From assembly GCA_963763215.1 (NCBI GenBank), contig CAVXNX010000005.1:186001-250000 (forward strand): a stretch of 64,000 nt of DNA. Direction: 5' to 3'. Every line of letters starts with the position of its first letter. Position 1 is the first letter of the stretch. Position numbers and translations under genes: made by a program. Positions 38,674-48,834 of the stretch are shown one piece after another. Under the pieces are notes generated by a model that ran no database searches, had not been told where the DNA came from, and was given only the letters and a program-made list of their open reading frames with translations. The DNA comes from DASQZK01 sp963763215. GTDB lineage: Bacteria > Bacteroidota > Bacteroidia > Bacteroidales > GCA-2748055.

Positions 38674-40244
38674 TTAGTGACCTGATACCCATCGTTTCTG
38701 TGCCTTCATGATGCTGTCCAGGTCGGCCCGCAGTTCGGCGACCTTCTCCGGGTTATCCTGGTAGAGGTTGCGGGTTTCCGAAGGATCGGTTTCCATATTG
38801 TAAAGCTGGCCCTTCGGTTCACCGGGTTTCGGGTCGTAGGTTACCGGCTCGCTGAAACCGCCTGAACCGCGACCTTCGATGAGTTTCCATTTTCCCTTCC
38901 GCACGGCAAAAAGGCCGTGTGACGATTCGTGGACCACCGCCGCCTGGCGGGGAACCGTATCGGTTTTCCCGGTCAGAACAGGCAGGATGCTGTAGCTGTC
39001 TTCCCCGGGAACGCTGTCTGTATCCATTCCCTCCAAATCCATCACCGTAGCCATGATATCGGCCAGGGTCATGGTGGCATCGCTCGTCGTTCCGGGTGAA
39101 ACGGTTCCCGGCCAGCGGACGATAAAGGGGATCCTGTGGCCCCCGTCCCATGCATCGGCTTTCATTCCCCTGTAAATATAGGCGGCACGGTGGTTGAATT
39201 TCCTGACGAACGCCGGCCGCCAGAATGGACCATTGTCGCTCGTGAAGATCACGATAGTATTTCTGTCCTGCCCGGTCTCCTTCAATGCGCGGATCACCTG
39301 GCCCACCATGCCGTCGACCATCGTCACGAAATCGCCGTACTGACCTGCCTCCGACGAACCCTGGTATTCACCGGAAGGCAGCCAGGGGGTATGGGGTGCC
39401 GTCATGGCGAAATAGAGGAACCAGGGTTTGCCGTGCTGCCATTGGTGCCATGCTCATGGATATACTGCACGGCGAGATCGGTGAATTTGGGAAGGACCTC
39501 CGGGAACTTAAAGTCGGGGGCCATCAGTCCGGCGCGCCAGAACGCACCGGTGTAGCCGGTATTCAGATCGTTGCCGTCGGTATGGGCTGACAGGATGGCG
39601 GTGAGGGTGTCGTTGCGCAGATAGCAGTAAGGCTCCATGTCGAGGGAGGCCGGGAGGATGAAGGAATAGTCGAAACCATGTGTCATCGGCCCGTCGGTCG
39701 GGGGCTTGCTGAAATCGATGGCCGCGGGATCCATATCCGTGACGACCCGGACACTGTCTGAATTTTCGGGTATTTTGAGAGCATCGTCATGTCCCGGTCT
39801 GACCGCCCAGTCGAGGCCCAGGTGCCATTTGCCGATGACCGCGGTCTGGTACCCCTGGCGTTTCAGGATGCCGGCGATCGTCGGTCTGTCTTTTTCGATC
39901 AGTGCCCGCCCGTAACCTCTGAGGACGCTGCGGGGAAGCCTGCTGCGCCAGCAGTACCTCCCGGTCAGGATGCTGTAGCGGGTGGGCGTGCAAACCGACG
40001 ACGGGGCATGCGCATCGGTGAACCGCATGCCCTCCATTGCCAGGCTGTCAATGTGCGGGGTCCGGATTTTCTCTCCGGGATTGTAGACCGAGACATCCCC
40101 GTAACCCAGGTCGTCGGCCAGGATGAGAAGGATGTTCGGTTGGGTTGCGGTTACCGTACCGGTTGTCTGAGGGCCGGAATGACTGCAGCTGAAACCGCAA
40201 ACCGTGGCGCCGACAAGTATCGTAATGTGTTTTGCGAGATTCAT
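38674..40244 (-). CDS. Arylsulfatase (family S1) with one frameshift
   Basis: A lipoprotein sulfatase (signal ending GFSCSHS) of about 523 codons. Metal site: NILLILADDLGYGD. The maturation motif is CTPTR with the Cys near residue 85, the threonine variant of CxPxR. Further conserved blocks are VIGKWHLGLDW, APHTPWLPSGEYQGSSE, IVIFTSDNGPFW and the C-terminal QLYNMETDPSETRNLYQDNP. The frame changes near 39405-39425, between YIHEHG and MTAPHTPWLP; in the intended frame the linker codes an aromatic-rich FLYFA strand. The product is an arylsulfatase/GalNAc-6-sulfatase-like enzyme, so endo- or exo-desulfation is open. It is next to the unknown exported gene and 23 bases from the following sulfatase. 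Confidence 0.88.
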
Positions 40245-40267
40245 CGTCCTGTTTTTTAGAAGAATGG

Positions 40268-41802
40268 TTAGTGCTCACCGGCCTCCTGACCGGCTTTCGA
40301 ATAGCGTTTCATAAAGGTCATATAAAGGTTGTCCGGCAGACTGAGCCGGTCGTGCGTTTCATTCATATAGCCGGTGATCTCGCCGAGCAGCCGTATCACA
40401 TCGCGCTGGTAGGCCGGGTTCAGGGCGAGGTTGTTTTTTTCGTGAGGATCTTCAACGACATCATACAACTCGAGGTAGACTTCATCCTTAAAGGTGTCGA
40501 CGATGAGTTTCTGGTTCCGGTCGACGACGCATCTCTGGTTATTGCCATAGGCACCATTGCCGTCATATTGGATGAAGATCCGGTCACGGCCGGTTTGCTT
40601 GCCCCGGATCAAGGGCATGAGCGAGATGCCGTCGGTGGAGGCATGGTCGTTGATGCCAAGGAAATCCTTCAGGGTGGGCCAGATATCGATCAGGCTGACC
40701 AGGGCATCGGTTTCACGGACAGCCGGATTGAAGTCTTTCGGGAAATTTGATGATCAGCGGCACCCGTGACCGATTCTTCATACATGCACATTTTCTGCCA
40801 GAGGGAATGACTCCCAAGCATCTCGCCATGATCGGCCGTAAAGATGATCAGGGCTTTATCGTAGAGACCTTTCTCCTTGAGCGAGGTGATGATCCGCCCC
40901 ACTTCATCATCGAGCTCACTGACCAGCCCGAGGTATTTGGGCCAGATGGCCGACCATTGCTCACGGGAATAGCGTGAACCGAAAAAGCCGGTGATATTGT
41001 ACATCTGGAGGGGAGACTGGCCCGTGTACCAGACCCCGACATTTTCCGGGATGGTGATCCCGTTTTCGTTGATTTTGCTGAAGTACGGTTCGGGGACGCA
41101 AAGGGGCGGATGCGGTGCGAGGAACATCGCATTGATCAGCAGGGGTTTATCATCAGGCTTATGTTCATCGATGACCTTGATGACATGCTCGGCAATAAAA
41201 TGATCGAAGGTATAGCCGGGCCCCGGTTTGTAAACCCCCGTTTTGGGAATGGAATAAGTTTTCAGACGGGTGAATTCGTCCGAGACCAGCTCAGGGGCCT
41301 CATCGGAATAGGCTTTTCCCCCGGGAGCCGCTACCCCCTGCTTTTTCAGCCAATGTTTATAATCATTTTTCGTGATCCAGTGTGTGGTGGATGCCGGGTC
41401 GAGATCGATACTGTCGCTGGTGAAAAAATGCTGTTTGCCCACATGCCAGCTGTCCCATTGTTCTCCCATTTCCTGGTATAAATTCGGCGTCCCTGCTTTC
41501 ACCTCCCGGTCACCTTCATCCTCCACCGCCCATCCGTTGATCAGCGCACCGGTATTATTCGGGTACCTGCCGGTGAAGAATGCGGCGCGTGAGGGTGCGC
41601 AGAGCGGACAGGCGCAATAGGCCCTGTTGAACCGGATGCCGTCCTGTTCCAGGGAATTGATATTGGGGGTGAATGTTCCGAGGGCATCGGTCCGGAGCTG
41701 GTCGGACATGATGATGATCACCGGTACTTTTTGAGCAGGTTCGGGATGCGGAACCTGGGCGCCCAGGAAGAGCAGCACGGGTAACAAGGATGCTTTATTC
41801 AT
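40268..41802 (-). CDS. Sulfatase (family S1) with one frameshift
   Basis: About 511 codons. A short signal peptide (LLPVLLFLGAQVPHP) precedes the metal site VIIIMSDQLRTDALG and the maturation motif CAPSR (Cys near residue 68). Later blocks are WDSWHVGKQHFF, FLAPHPPLCVPEPYF and IIFTADHGEMLGSHSLWQKM. Near 40768 one extra base shifts the frame: YEESV should continue VPLIIKF; the second part runs to the C-terminal ELYDVVEDPHEKNNLALNP. The first ATG overlaps the stop of the upstream sulfatase (ATGA, 41799-41802). This is one of three consecutive, coupled sulfatase genes in the locus, each with a different motif context, so they probably take off different sulfate esters. Confidence 0.88.
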
Positions 41803-43425
41803 TTTTTATCCGGTTTTATCTGGAATTCAGGATTGTATTCTCCACGTTTTTTAAACCCCGGAAAGTTGCGCATGAGGCCAAAACGGGGATAGCTGTCAAA
41901 AATATCGCCATAGCCCAGCATGCGGGGATCGCCCTGGAGGGTCAGCAGGTTGACAAGTTCATTTTTTAATTTCATTCGCACGGCATCGTATTGACTGTCG
42001 GCGGCCAGGTTGTGGATGCAGGCCGTATCGCTGACAATATCATAAAGTTGTTCGGCAGGTCGCTTTTCAAAGCCTTCTGCGAAACGCTCGGGCCACTCGT
42101 CCTGGTTTTCAACCATGTATGTTTTGGTTGGTCCGTCGTCGATGTCGTTATAGCCGATCCCGATCGCCTTGAATCCTTTCGGGACCACTTCTTTGCCTTT
42201 CACCGGAGGGGGAGGGTTTCCTGCGGGCCAGAGATTGGGTTTGAGGTTCATGATGTAGAGGTAATGCCTGTCGCGGATGGACCGTGAAGGGTAACCGAGA
42301 TCATCGGGCCGGGCATGGGTGTGTCTTTCCCTGCCTGTCAGCACGAAGGTCCGGTGCACCGGCTTTTCCACGATGTCGCCGGGGAAGAGAATGTCGTTCA
42401 TGTCTTTGCCGGTCATGTCGGGCACATCTTTGACGCCGCCCAGGGAGAGGAAGGTGGGTGCGAGGTCGATCAGGCTGACCAGCTGGTCACTGTGCTGACC
42501 CGGTTGTATGTGGTCGGGCCAGGAGATGGCGAGGGGGACGTGGGTGCCGTATTCCATCAGGTTGGCCTTGGCGGCCGGGAAGGGCATCCCGTTGTCGGAG
42601 GTGACGACCACCAGTGTATTTGCCAGTTCACCCTGCTCATCGAGAAAGCTGAGGATCTTTCCCAGTTGCTGGTCAAACCATTCGATTTCGAGGTCATAAT
42701 CCTCGATGTCGCTGAGGACGATTGAATCGGGGGGCAGGAATCCGGGAAAGTGCCACGTTACGTGTCCTTTTCCCGGCCCGGTAGCCCGACCCCTCTTCGT
42801 AAGGCCGGTGGGGCTCATGCGCCCCGTACCAGAAGAAAAATGGCTGATCCGGGTTCTTCTGCCGGTAGAATTCCTTGAAATTGCCAAAGTAGTCAATCTT
42901 ACTGATGCCTGAGGCGGGAACATGCGACAACTGTCTGTCGTTATACTCCGGACCGGCAGGGTTCCTCGTCCATCCTGCATCCTTCCAGTTTCCCGGCGCC
43001 CAGCCCTTCCCGGTATAGCCGATGTGATAACCGTTATCTTCAAGCAGGTCGGTGAATACCTTGAATTTTTTTGGGAAATAACTTCCGTGTGTGCCCGCCT
43101 CTTCAAGCTGCCAGATGTTCAGCCCGGTGAGGATCGCCGCCCGGGACGGGCTGCATTGCGGTGCTGCGACGAAGGCATTGCTGAAAAGGATGCCGTTTCG
43201 AGCCACCTTGTCAAAAACCGGCGTATGGATCCCCCCGGTCCCGTAGACCGAACAATAGGGATACGACTGGTCATCGGAAATGGCAAAGAGAATATTGGGC
43301 CTCAGGCTGTGGTCCTGTCCCGACCTGGCGGGATGGCACGAGGCGAGGATGAGCGACATCCCCCCGAGTGCGATCATTCCTGTTTTGAGTGTTGATTTCA
43401 TGGCCTTCATTCCTTCATGGTTCAT
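41799..43425 (-). CDS. N-sulfoglucosamine sulfohydrolase-like sulfatase, one frameshift
   Basis: About 542 codons. The signal has a lipobox (SLILASCHP). Metal site NILFAISDDQSYPY, maturation motif CSPSR (Cys near residue 91), then DNGYHIGYTGKGWAPGNW and FFFWYGAHEPHRPYEEGSG. Near 42790 the frame changes and continues with PGFLPPDSIVLSDIEDYDLE and VVVTSDNGMPFPAAKANLME. The arrangement resembles heparan N-sulfatase-like S1 enzymes, which in gut and marine Bacteroidota also include carbohydrate O-sulfatases, so the substrate is open. The ATG at 43425 overlaps the lyase stop (ATGA). An in-frame ATG at 43401 with AAGGA nine bases upstream gives a shorter signal peptide and may be the true start. 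Confidence 0.87.
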
Positions 43426-45999
43426 TTATGGATTCCCCCTTCCGGCGGTATTTCCGCCACAACGCGGGGGACATGTTCCCCTGCTTCGGTCAGGACGAGT
43501 TTCCCCGCTTTTTTCTCCACCAGCTTGGCACTTTCCGCGTCCCGCCCCGTGAATGTTTCCCCCCCGCAGGTCAACGTCGCCCCTGATGAGGTGAAACCGG
43601 CCGAACCATCCTTACGGAAGGCTTCGAGCCGTGCCTGGCGTGAGGTGTCCATCTGGGCACTGACCGTCCAGTCGCCGAAAGTCAATTCCGTCATCCCATG
43701 TTCCGTATTGACATCAGGTGACAGCGGATGACCGTCGGTAGAGACGAGGATAACGGCCAGGAACCTTATTTTTCCAGACTTTACGGCACTGGTGGCCGAA
43801 AGATGGTACTGGTTATCGGCGTAGTGAACGGGATTTCCTTCTTCATCGGTTTTGCCCGACCAGTTTTTGGCCGGTATGGCAAAGGTATCGGCCAGGGACC
43901 AATGGACGTGCCCGGAGGCAAAAAAATGTGTTTCTGAGGATGCGGACACGGTTGAACAAAGAAAAGTATTACGGGCCGTATCGGGCGTGATTTTTTCCGG
44001 ACTGTGGATCAGCCATTGCCAGGATGCGTCATGATCCGCCTCCAGGTCATCATAGACAATCACCCCGGAAGGAGCGGATGAACAGGATGTGCCGCCGAAA
44101 GGTTTTCAGTCCGGCATCCTGGTCTTCCGCGGCGCTGTTGTAGGCTTTGGAGGCATCGCCGACGGCATAGGAGAGGGATTGGCCGTCGATAAACCGGGCG
44201 ATGTAGCCATAAGCTTCCGAACCGAAGGGCTGGCCGAGATTATCGATCAGAACCCCGTTATGTCCCCGGGTATGTTTATACCAGCCAAGGCGGTGCGGAT
44301 CTTTCATGTCAATTTTATAGCCCGAGTTATAGAACAGCCGTTTTCCCCCGCCGAGAACCTGGAACGTATTCTGGTCGGCCAGCATGTGACCGTAAGATCC
44401 GAAGGGACTGGACCGCATGGCGACCATCAGGTCGTACTGCGTATGGCCCGGGTCGGAATGCAATTCCACCACCCCGGCGCCGAAGAAGGCCTTCGACCTT
44501 TCGTTGAGTGTGGGATCGGATGGAGAGGCAGGTTTGAGGTGACGCAGGTACCTGAGCCTGAACCAGCGCAGCATAGGGGCATCCGGGAGGGTGAGGGTAC
44601 CGGTTTCGGCGATCCGGGAACTGTACCATGAAGCCTCACCACTTCCCAGCAACCGGCTCAGGGCGTCGCTCCAGGCGAGGTATTCCTGTCCGGGGGCAAA
44701 CAACTCCTCGCAGTTATCCCCAAAGCCGTCGCTCGAGGAGCCGGGAGGGAAGCCGTAAACGAGCCAGTCGGGATTCTTCCGGTACCACGGATTTTTTGAA
44801 ATAAAATCAAACCCTGTGTAATCCTTGATAAACATGGGGATATCGAGAAGGGTTTCCATATTCAGCCTGAAGTAGGAAAATCCGTTCACCCAGGCGCCGT
44901 CATCCCCTCCAAGGACTGGCGCCCTGGCAAGCCATAATTCATAGGCATACCTGATCCAGTCGGGGGCGTGCCCCGACTCACCGTACAAGGCCACTGCACT
45001 CGATAAAAAATAGTCGAGGATATATTGCCATACATGGTTGGACAGGACCTTGGCATCGATCGAATTCACCCAGCCTTCATAGAATCTCTCCGCACGGGCG
45101 TCGACGGCATTTATGAGGGAATCTTTCTGCGTCGCCGACAGATCACCGTGAAAGGTGTCGAACACCAGGGCCATTGAAAACATGCAGCGGGCATCGCCGA
45201 AGTCGCTGAGAGAAGTCAGTCCGCCGGGATCCCAGGAAGCCACTTCCATACCGTAGGCAATAGCAGGTTGAATATATTTGGTGTTGCCTGTGAGCAGGTA
45301 GGCCTTGCAGAAATGGTCGACGGCATGATACATGTGATTGCTGAGGCGCATGCTCGCATTCTGGGCCAGTTTCCTGTCCTGGAATTCCTTTTTCCCATGA
45401 ACATTCTGTTCACCCTGCGATTCATGCAACAGGGGCTGGCGGAGCATCCCGTCGGCTTCCAGGATGATGGCCTCAGCCCCGGGATCGTTCCGGCATTCGC
45501 TCCTGAAAATCCCTGTATCGGCGGAGTTCAGAAGTACCCGGGGATGAGCGGCAGGTATTCCGGAAAGAAAGGCCGAAACCGGGGGGGAAGCAAACCCGGT
45601 GGCCGAGGCCGTGATCCTGAAGGAATCGATAGCCGACCAGTCGCCTCCGTGGAGCCGGTACTGCCAGTACCACATGCCAGGGCTCAGACTCCGGTGCGGG
45701 TTAAACAAGGTCCATGGCAGGCCCTCAGCATGAAAGGGGGAAGGGGAGGAAAAGGCTGCATGATCCGACAACCGCACATCGTAGGATACCTTTTTTCCGG
45801 ATGATGCCGGCCATTGCAGGACCGGCGGATTGAACCGGGTCTCCACACCCCTGGCAGGTGCCGGCCATTCCCTGAAACGCGGATGCAGAACCGGGTAACC
45901 GGCTGGAAAACCGGTATCGCGTATATCCCGGCCGGTATAAACCGTGAAACCAAGGACTACGATCATGGCGGGGATGTAGCGTTTAATCGTCATCATCAT
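43422..45999 (-). CDS. Heparinase II/III-type polysaccharide lyase, one frameshift
   Basis: About 859 codons. After a signal anchor (IPAMIVVLGFTVYTG) there is a DUF4962-type N-terminal sandwich (FNPPVLQWPASSGKKVSYDV), a helical toroid (ASMRLSNHMYHAVDHFCKAY, SNHVWQYILDYFLSSAVALY), and the beta-sandwich with the heparinase II/III core SSPFGSYGHMLADQNTFQVL and WYKHTRGHNGVLIDN. The frame changes near 44060 in a C run; RSFRG continues VIVYDDLEA, the usual strand of this fold. Such lyases beta-eliminate uronic-acid linkages in glycosaminoglycans, alginate or related algal polymers. With the GH105 remnant and DUF1961 protein nearby, unsaturated uronate products are expected. The start overlaps the preceding sulfatase by 17 bases. 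Confidence 0.86.
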
Positions 46000-47407
46000 T
46001 GCTCTTTTTTACCGTTGTGTTCCCGTGGAGCGCTTCGGCGTTCACTTCCTTCATGTAGTTTTCCAGCTTTTGGCCCATCTCTCTGACTTTTTCTGACTTT
46101 TGGCCCGAGAGATCATGAATTTCGCCCGGATCCGACGAAAGATCGTAGAGCTCCGTTTTACCCGTTTTCAGGAAGCGGATATACTTATAATGGCCTTCGA
46201 TCACGGCTTCGTGGGGATACCCCCTGTTGTACCGGTAGAAATACAGGGCATCCTCCGCTCTTTTAACCACACCGTGCTCCGGATCGGAAAACAGGGGCTT
46301 CATACTGCCGCCGTCGATATAAGCGGGAAGTGGTTCCGGGTTCCCGGCAAGGTCGCTCAGGGTGGGAAGCAGATCACAGCCGGTGACGGCGGTATGGCAA
46401 TAACTGCCGGGCTTTATCCCCGGACCCTTCACCATGAACGGCACCCGTATGCCGCCCTCGTAAAGAACCCATTTTCCGCCCCTGAGCGGGTAGTTTCGCA
46501 TCTTCTTGTCGAAGGACGATGGCGGATCCAGCCGGTTTCTGACGGGGGGGATAAATTCCACCCCGCCATTATCGGCCATGAGGATGATGTAGGTATTTTT
46601 TGAAATACCCAGTTTGTCGACCTCATCCAGGACCGTCCCGATCCCGTTATCGAGGTTTTCCAGCATCGCCGCAAAGGCCGGGTTATCGTGGATCGCGCCC
46701 CGGTCCTTCTCCACGTATTTGGAATAGGTTTCCTGCTCCGCCTGGAAATCAACATGGGTGGCATAGTGCGACAACTGAAGGTAGAAGGGGTGCCCGGCTT
46801 TTACCTGCCGGTCCATGAAATTCAGGGCCCTGGCGGTAAGGGTTTCAATCCGCTTCGGATCGTTGTTCAGGTAGACCGCGGTCCATTTGGTCGACTTGTC
46901 TGTCATCACATCACCATTCCGGTTTCCGGTGTTCCCGTCGCTTTCGTCGTAGCCCACATCTTCTGGAAAGATGTCGGCCCTGAGGTCCCATTTCCCGTAA
47001 TGTGCCGCCCGGTATGAAGGATCGATCGATTTGAGCATCAGGGGAATGGTCACCCAGGAGTGGGTTTTCGGATCATAATTTCGGGGGAAGGATTCGTCGC
47101 CCTCGCGCAGCGGAGTCTGGCCGTATTGGATGGCCCTCCGGGAGGGTGAACAGATTGATGCGGGGGCATAACCGTTCGTAAAACGCATTCCCTGGTTCCC
47201 GAGCCTGTCGATATTGGGGGTTTCATGGTAATCGCTCCTGGAATCGGGATAGCGCGGGTCCATAGAGGATGAAGTGCTCGTCCAGCCCAGGTCGTCGGTG
47301 AGGATAAAGATGAAGTTCGGCCTCACCGGAGGTCCGGAAAAACCCTGGATGCTAAAGAAAAGCAGTGCTGCGGTTTGAATGGTCTTTATCATGGCGAATT
47401 CATTCAT
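45983..47407 (-). CDS. Sulfatase (family S1), intact
   Basis: A 474-residue exported sulfatase; the start may be 47407 or, for a cleaner signal peptide (TIQTAALLFFSIQGFSG), 47392. Metal site FIFILTDDLGWTST, maturation motif CSPSR (Cys near residue 86), AAHYGKWDLR, FYLQLSHYATHVDFQ, IILMADNGGVEF, and C-terminal ELYDLSSDPGEIHDLSGQ. It resembles the arylsulfatase A-like group seen often in Bacteroidota glycan loci. It is one of five sulfatases here and the only one without an evident frame break. It follows the DUF1961 gene closely and overlaps the lyase gene, so these form one transcription unit. Confidence 0.9.
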   Translation of the reverse strand: MNEFAMIKTIQTAALLFFSIQGFSGPPVRPNFIFILTDDLGWTSTSSSMDPRYPDSRSDYHETPNIDRLGNQGMRFTNGYAPASICSPSRRAIQYGQTPLREGDESFPRNYDPKTHSWVTIPLMLKSIDPSYRAAHYGKWDLRADIFPEDVGYDESDGNTGNRNGDVMTDKSTKWTAVYLNNDPKRIETLTARALNFMDRQVKAGHPFYLQLSHYATHVDFQAEQETYSKYVEKDRGAIHDNPAFAAMLENLDNGIGTVLDEVDKLGISKNTYIILMADNGGVEFIPPVRNRLDPPSSFDKKMRNYPLRGGKWVLYEGGIRVPFMVKGPGIKPGSYCHTAVTGCDLLPTLSDLAGNPEPLPAYIDGGSMKPLFSDPEHGVVKRAEDALYFYRYNRGYPHEAVIEGHYKYIRFLKTGKTELYDLSSDPGEIHDLSGQKSEKVREMGQKLENYMKEVNAEALHGNTTVKKSNDDDD

Positions 47408-47413
47408 TGATCA

Positions 47414-48178
47414 TCATTTGTCGTGTTTTCCCTGATCGTCGCGGAGTTCCCAGACCTTGAAATTCCGGTACCGGAAATGCGACCATCTCATCTGTCTGAA
47501 CCCGATCTTGCCAGAGCTGTATACCGGCCCGTTCGTCTTCCCGTCATCGGTATAATCGATGATCTTTCTTCGGTCCACGTACATGATGATATGTCCGTGG
47601 TCCTTGATCAGCCGCATCCGGTGGGCAGAAACCGAATGCCTGGGTATGCCTGCGGGACCGGTTTGGAGAAGGGCAAACATGGGATCCTTTCTCAGGTGTG
47701 AATTGTCCCTGCCGGGGTTCTTCGGGTTATTGGCATAGTAGGAAATGTGGTAGCAGTCGATTCTTCCCCGGTTATAATATTTGAACGTGCCATCGCGCCG
47801 GGGCATGCCGGGGCTGAAGATGTCCTGGCCCGAGTCGCCGGTGGCGGCGAAAAAAATGATCAGAAGGCCGCTGTCGGGCTGCATATTCCGGGCTTCCCAT
47901 TCGGCCACGAACGATCCGGGGATGTCGGTGGGGCACCAGAAGACGTGGTCCCAGATGGGCAGGCCGGAGTACATCTCCATCCATCCGTCATGAAATTCGA
48001 GTTTGCCCGGTCCTTCCATCACCCAGGACTTTACATCGTTGTGGCTGGCAAGCGGATTATCGATGATCAGCTTTCCCTTCCGGAAATCCTCATCTCTGTG
48101 GTTCATCTCCGCGCGGGGAGGGGAAGCGGATGGGGGAAAACTCAAGCAGAACATACTCCATAATAACAGACTGATCAT
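47414..48178 (-). CDS. DUF1961 family protein (concanavalin-like fold)
   Basis: About 254 residues with a signal peptide (MISLLLWSMFCLSFPPSASP). The domain contains KLEFHDGWMEMYSG, DHVFWCPTDIPGSFVAEWEA, GLLIIFFAATGDSGQDIF and RMRLIKDHGHIIMYVDRRKI, the pattern of DUF1961 lectin-like proteins. These recur in uronic-acid polysaccharide loci of Bacteroidota and may bind or cleave glycan; no activity can be assigned from sequence. The ATG at 48178 is chosen because it lies five bases after the stop of the GH105 remnant at 48183. The upstream open frame runs into this gene only because the GH105 remnant is read in the wrong frame. Confidence 0.75.
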   Translation of the reverse strand: MISLLLWSMFCLSFPPSASPPRAEMNHRDEDFRKGKLIIDNPLASHNDVKSWVMEGPGKLEFHDGWMEMYSGLPIWDHVFWCPTDIPGSFVAEWEARNMQPDSGLLIIFFAATGDSGQDIFSPGMPRRDGTFKYYNRGRIDCYHISYYANNPKNPGRDNSHLRKDPMFALLQTGPAGIPRHSVSAHRMRLIKDHGHIIMYVDRRKIIDYTDDGKTNGPVYSSGKIGFRQMRWSHFRYRNFKVWELRDDQGKHDK

Positions 48179-48182
48179 GGCT

Positions 48183-48775
48183 TCAGGGTTTTTCGGGTTT
48201 ATCCGGATCCGGGTCTGTATCGCCCAGCATCCGGTACAATTGTGATCCGGCCATGATAAAAGCGCCGGTTCCGTATTCGTGCGATTCGTCGGCCGGATAA
48301 TTTTCCGGTTCGACGCCGGGGGGTTGGGCATTTCCCACCCTGTCACCGTCAAACACCTGAGGTGGGAATCGAGCATCCAGCGCAGATGCCGGATCTCCGA
48401 GGTGTCACGGTCGGTCGTAAATACCGCAAGATAGACCTGTCCGATGGCCAGAAAATCGGCATCGTACATCCGGCTTACGGTCATCCAGTCGTACCTGTTG
48501 CCCAGTTCGCGCAACCTGTCCAGGTATCTGGCCTGGCCGGTGGCGTCGTCCAGCCCGGTCAGGCTGATATAAAAGACCGACGGCTGCCAGTCGAGAGCCT
48601 CCTTTTCACCGACGTACGTCATCTGATCCAGCTGCCTGTCGGCAATCCGGAACAGCAGATTTTTCAGCGAATCCCTGTTGGGAACGTCGGGCCGGCATTG
48701 TCCTTCAATCCCGGGAACGGTAATCCCGGTCAAAAGCATCAGGGTGAGCACGGTCAGATTCGGTCTTTTTTTCAT
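48183..48775 (-). pseudogene. GH105 unsaturated uronyl hydrolase remnant, central part deleted
   Basis: The N-terminus is well preserved: a signal peptide (VLTLMLLTGITVPGIEGQ), then LFRIADRQLDQMTY, LDWQPSVFYISLTGLDDATG, YDWMTVSRMYDADFLAIGQV and ITHLR-type RHLRWMLDSHLR. Near 48360 the sequence passes, in another frame, straight to the C-terminal motif DESHEYGTGAFIMAGSQLYR and a TGA at 48183. A normal GH105 has about 370-400 residues; the missing section of roughly 200 residues holds the main catalytic centre. It may be a natural deletion or an assembly collapse. The family removes the unsaturated uronic acid from lyase products, which fits the neighbouring lyase. Confidence 0.75.
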
Positions 48776-48834
48776 TTCTCAATCGCTTTTCGGTGCCGCC
48801 GGATCGATGCCGGCAAGCCTTCAACAGCCGGCTA

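Noticed and set aside
45983..47407. Reading the sulfatase/lyase group as a dedicated heparin locus
   Set aside because: The heparinase II/III fold and sulfamidase-like sulfatases also serve other uronate polymers, and the many rhamnosidases and GH28 enzymes in the same transcript argue against a glycosaminoglycan-only role.
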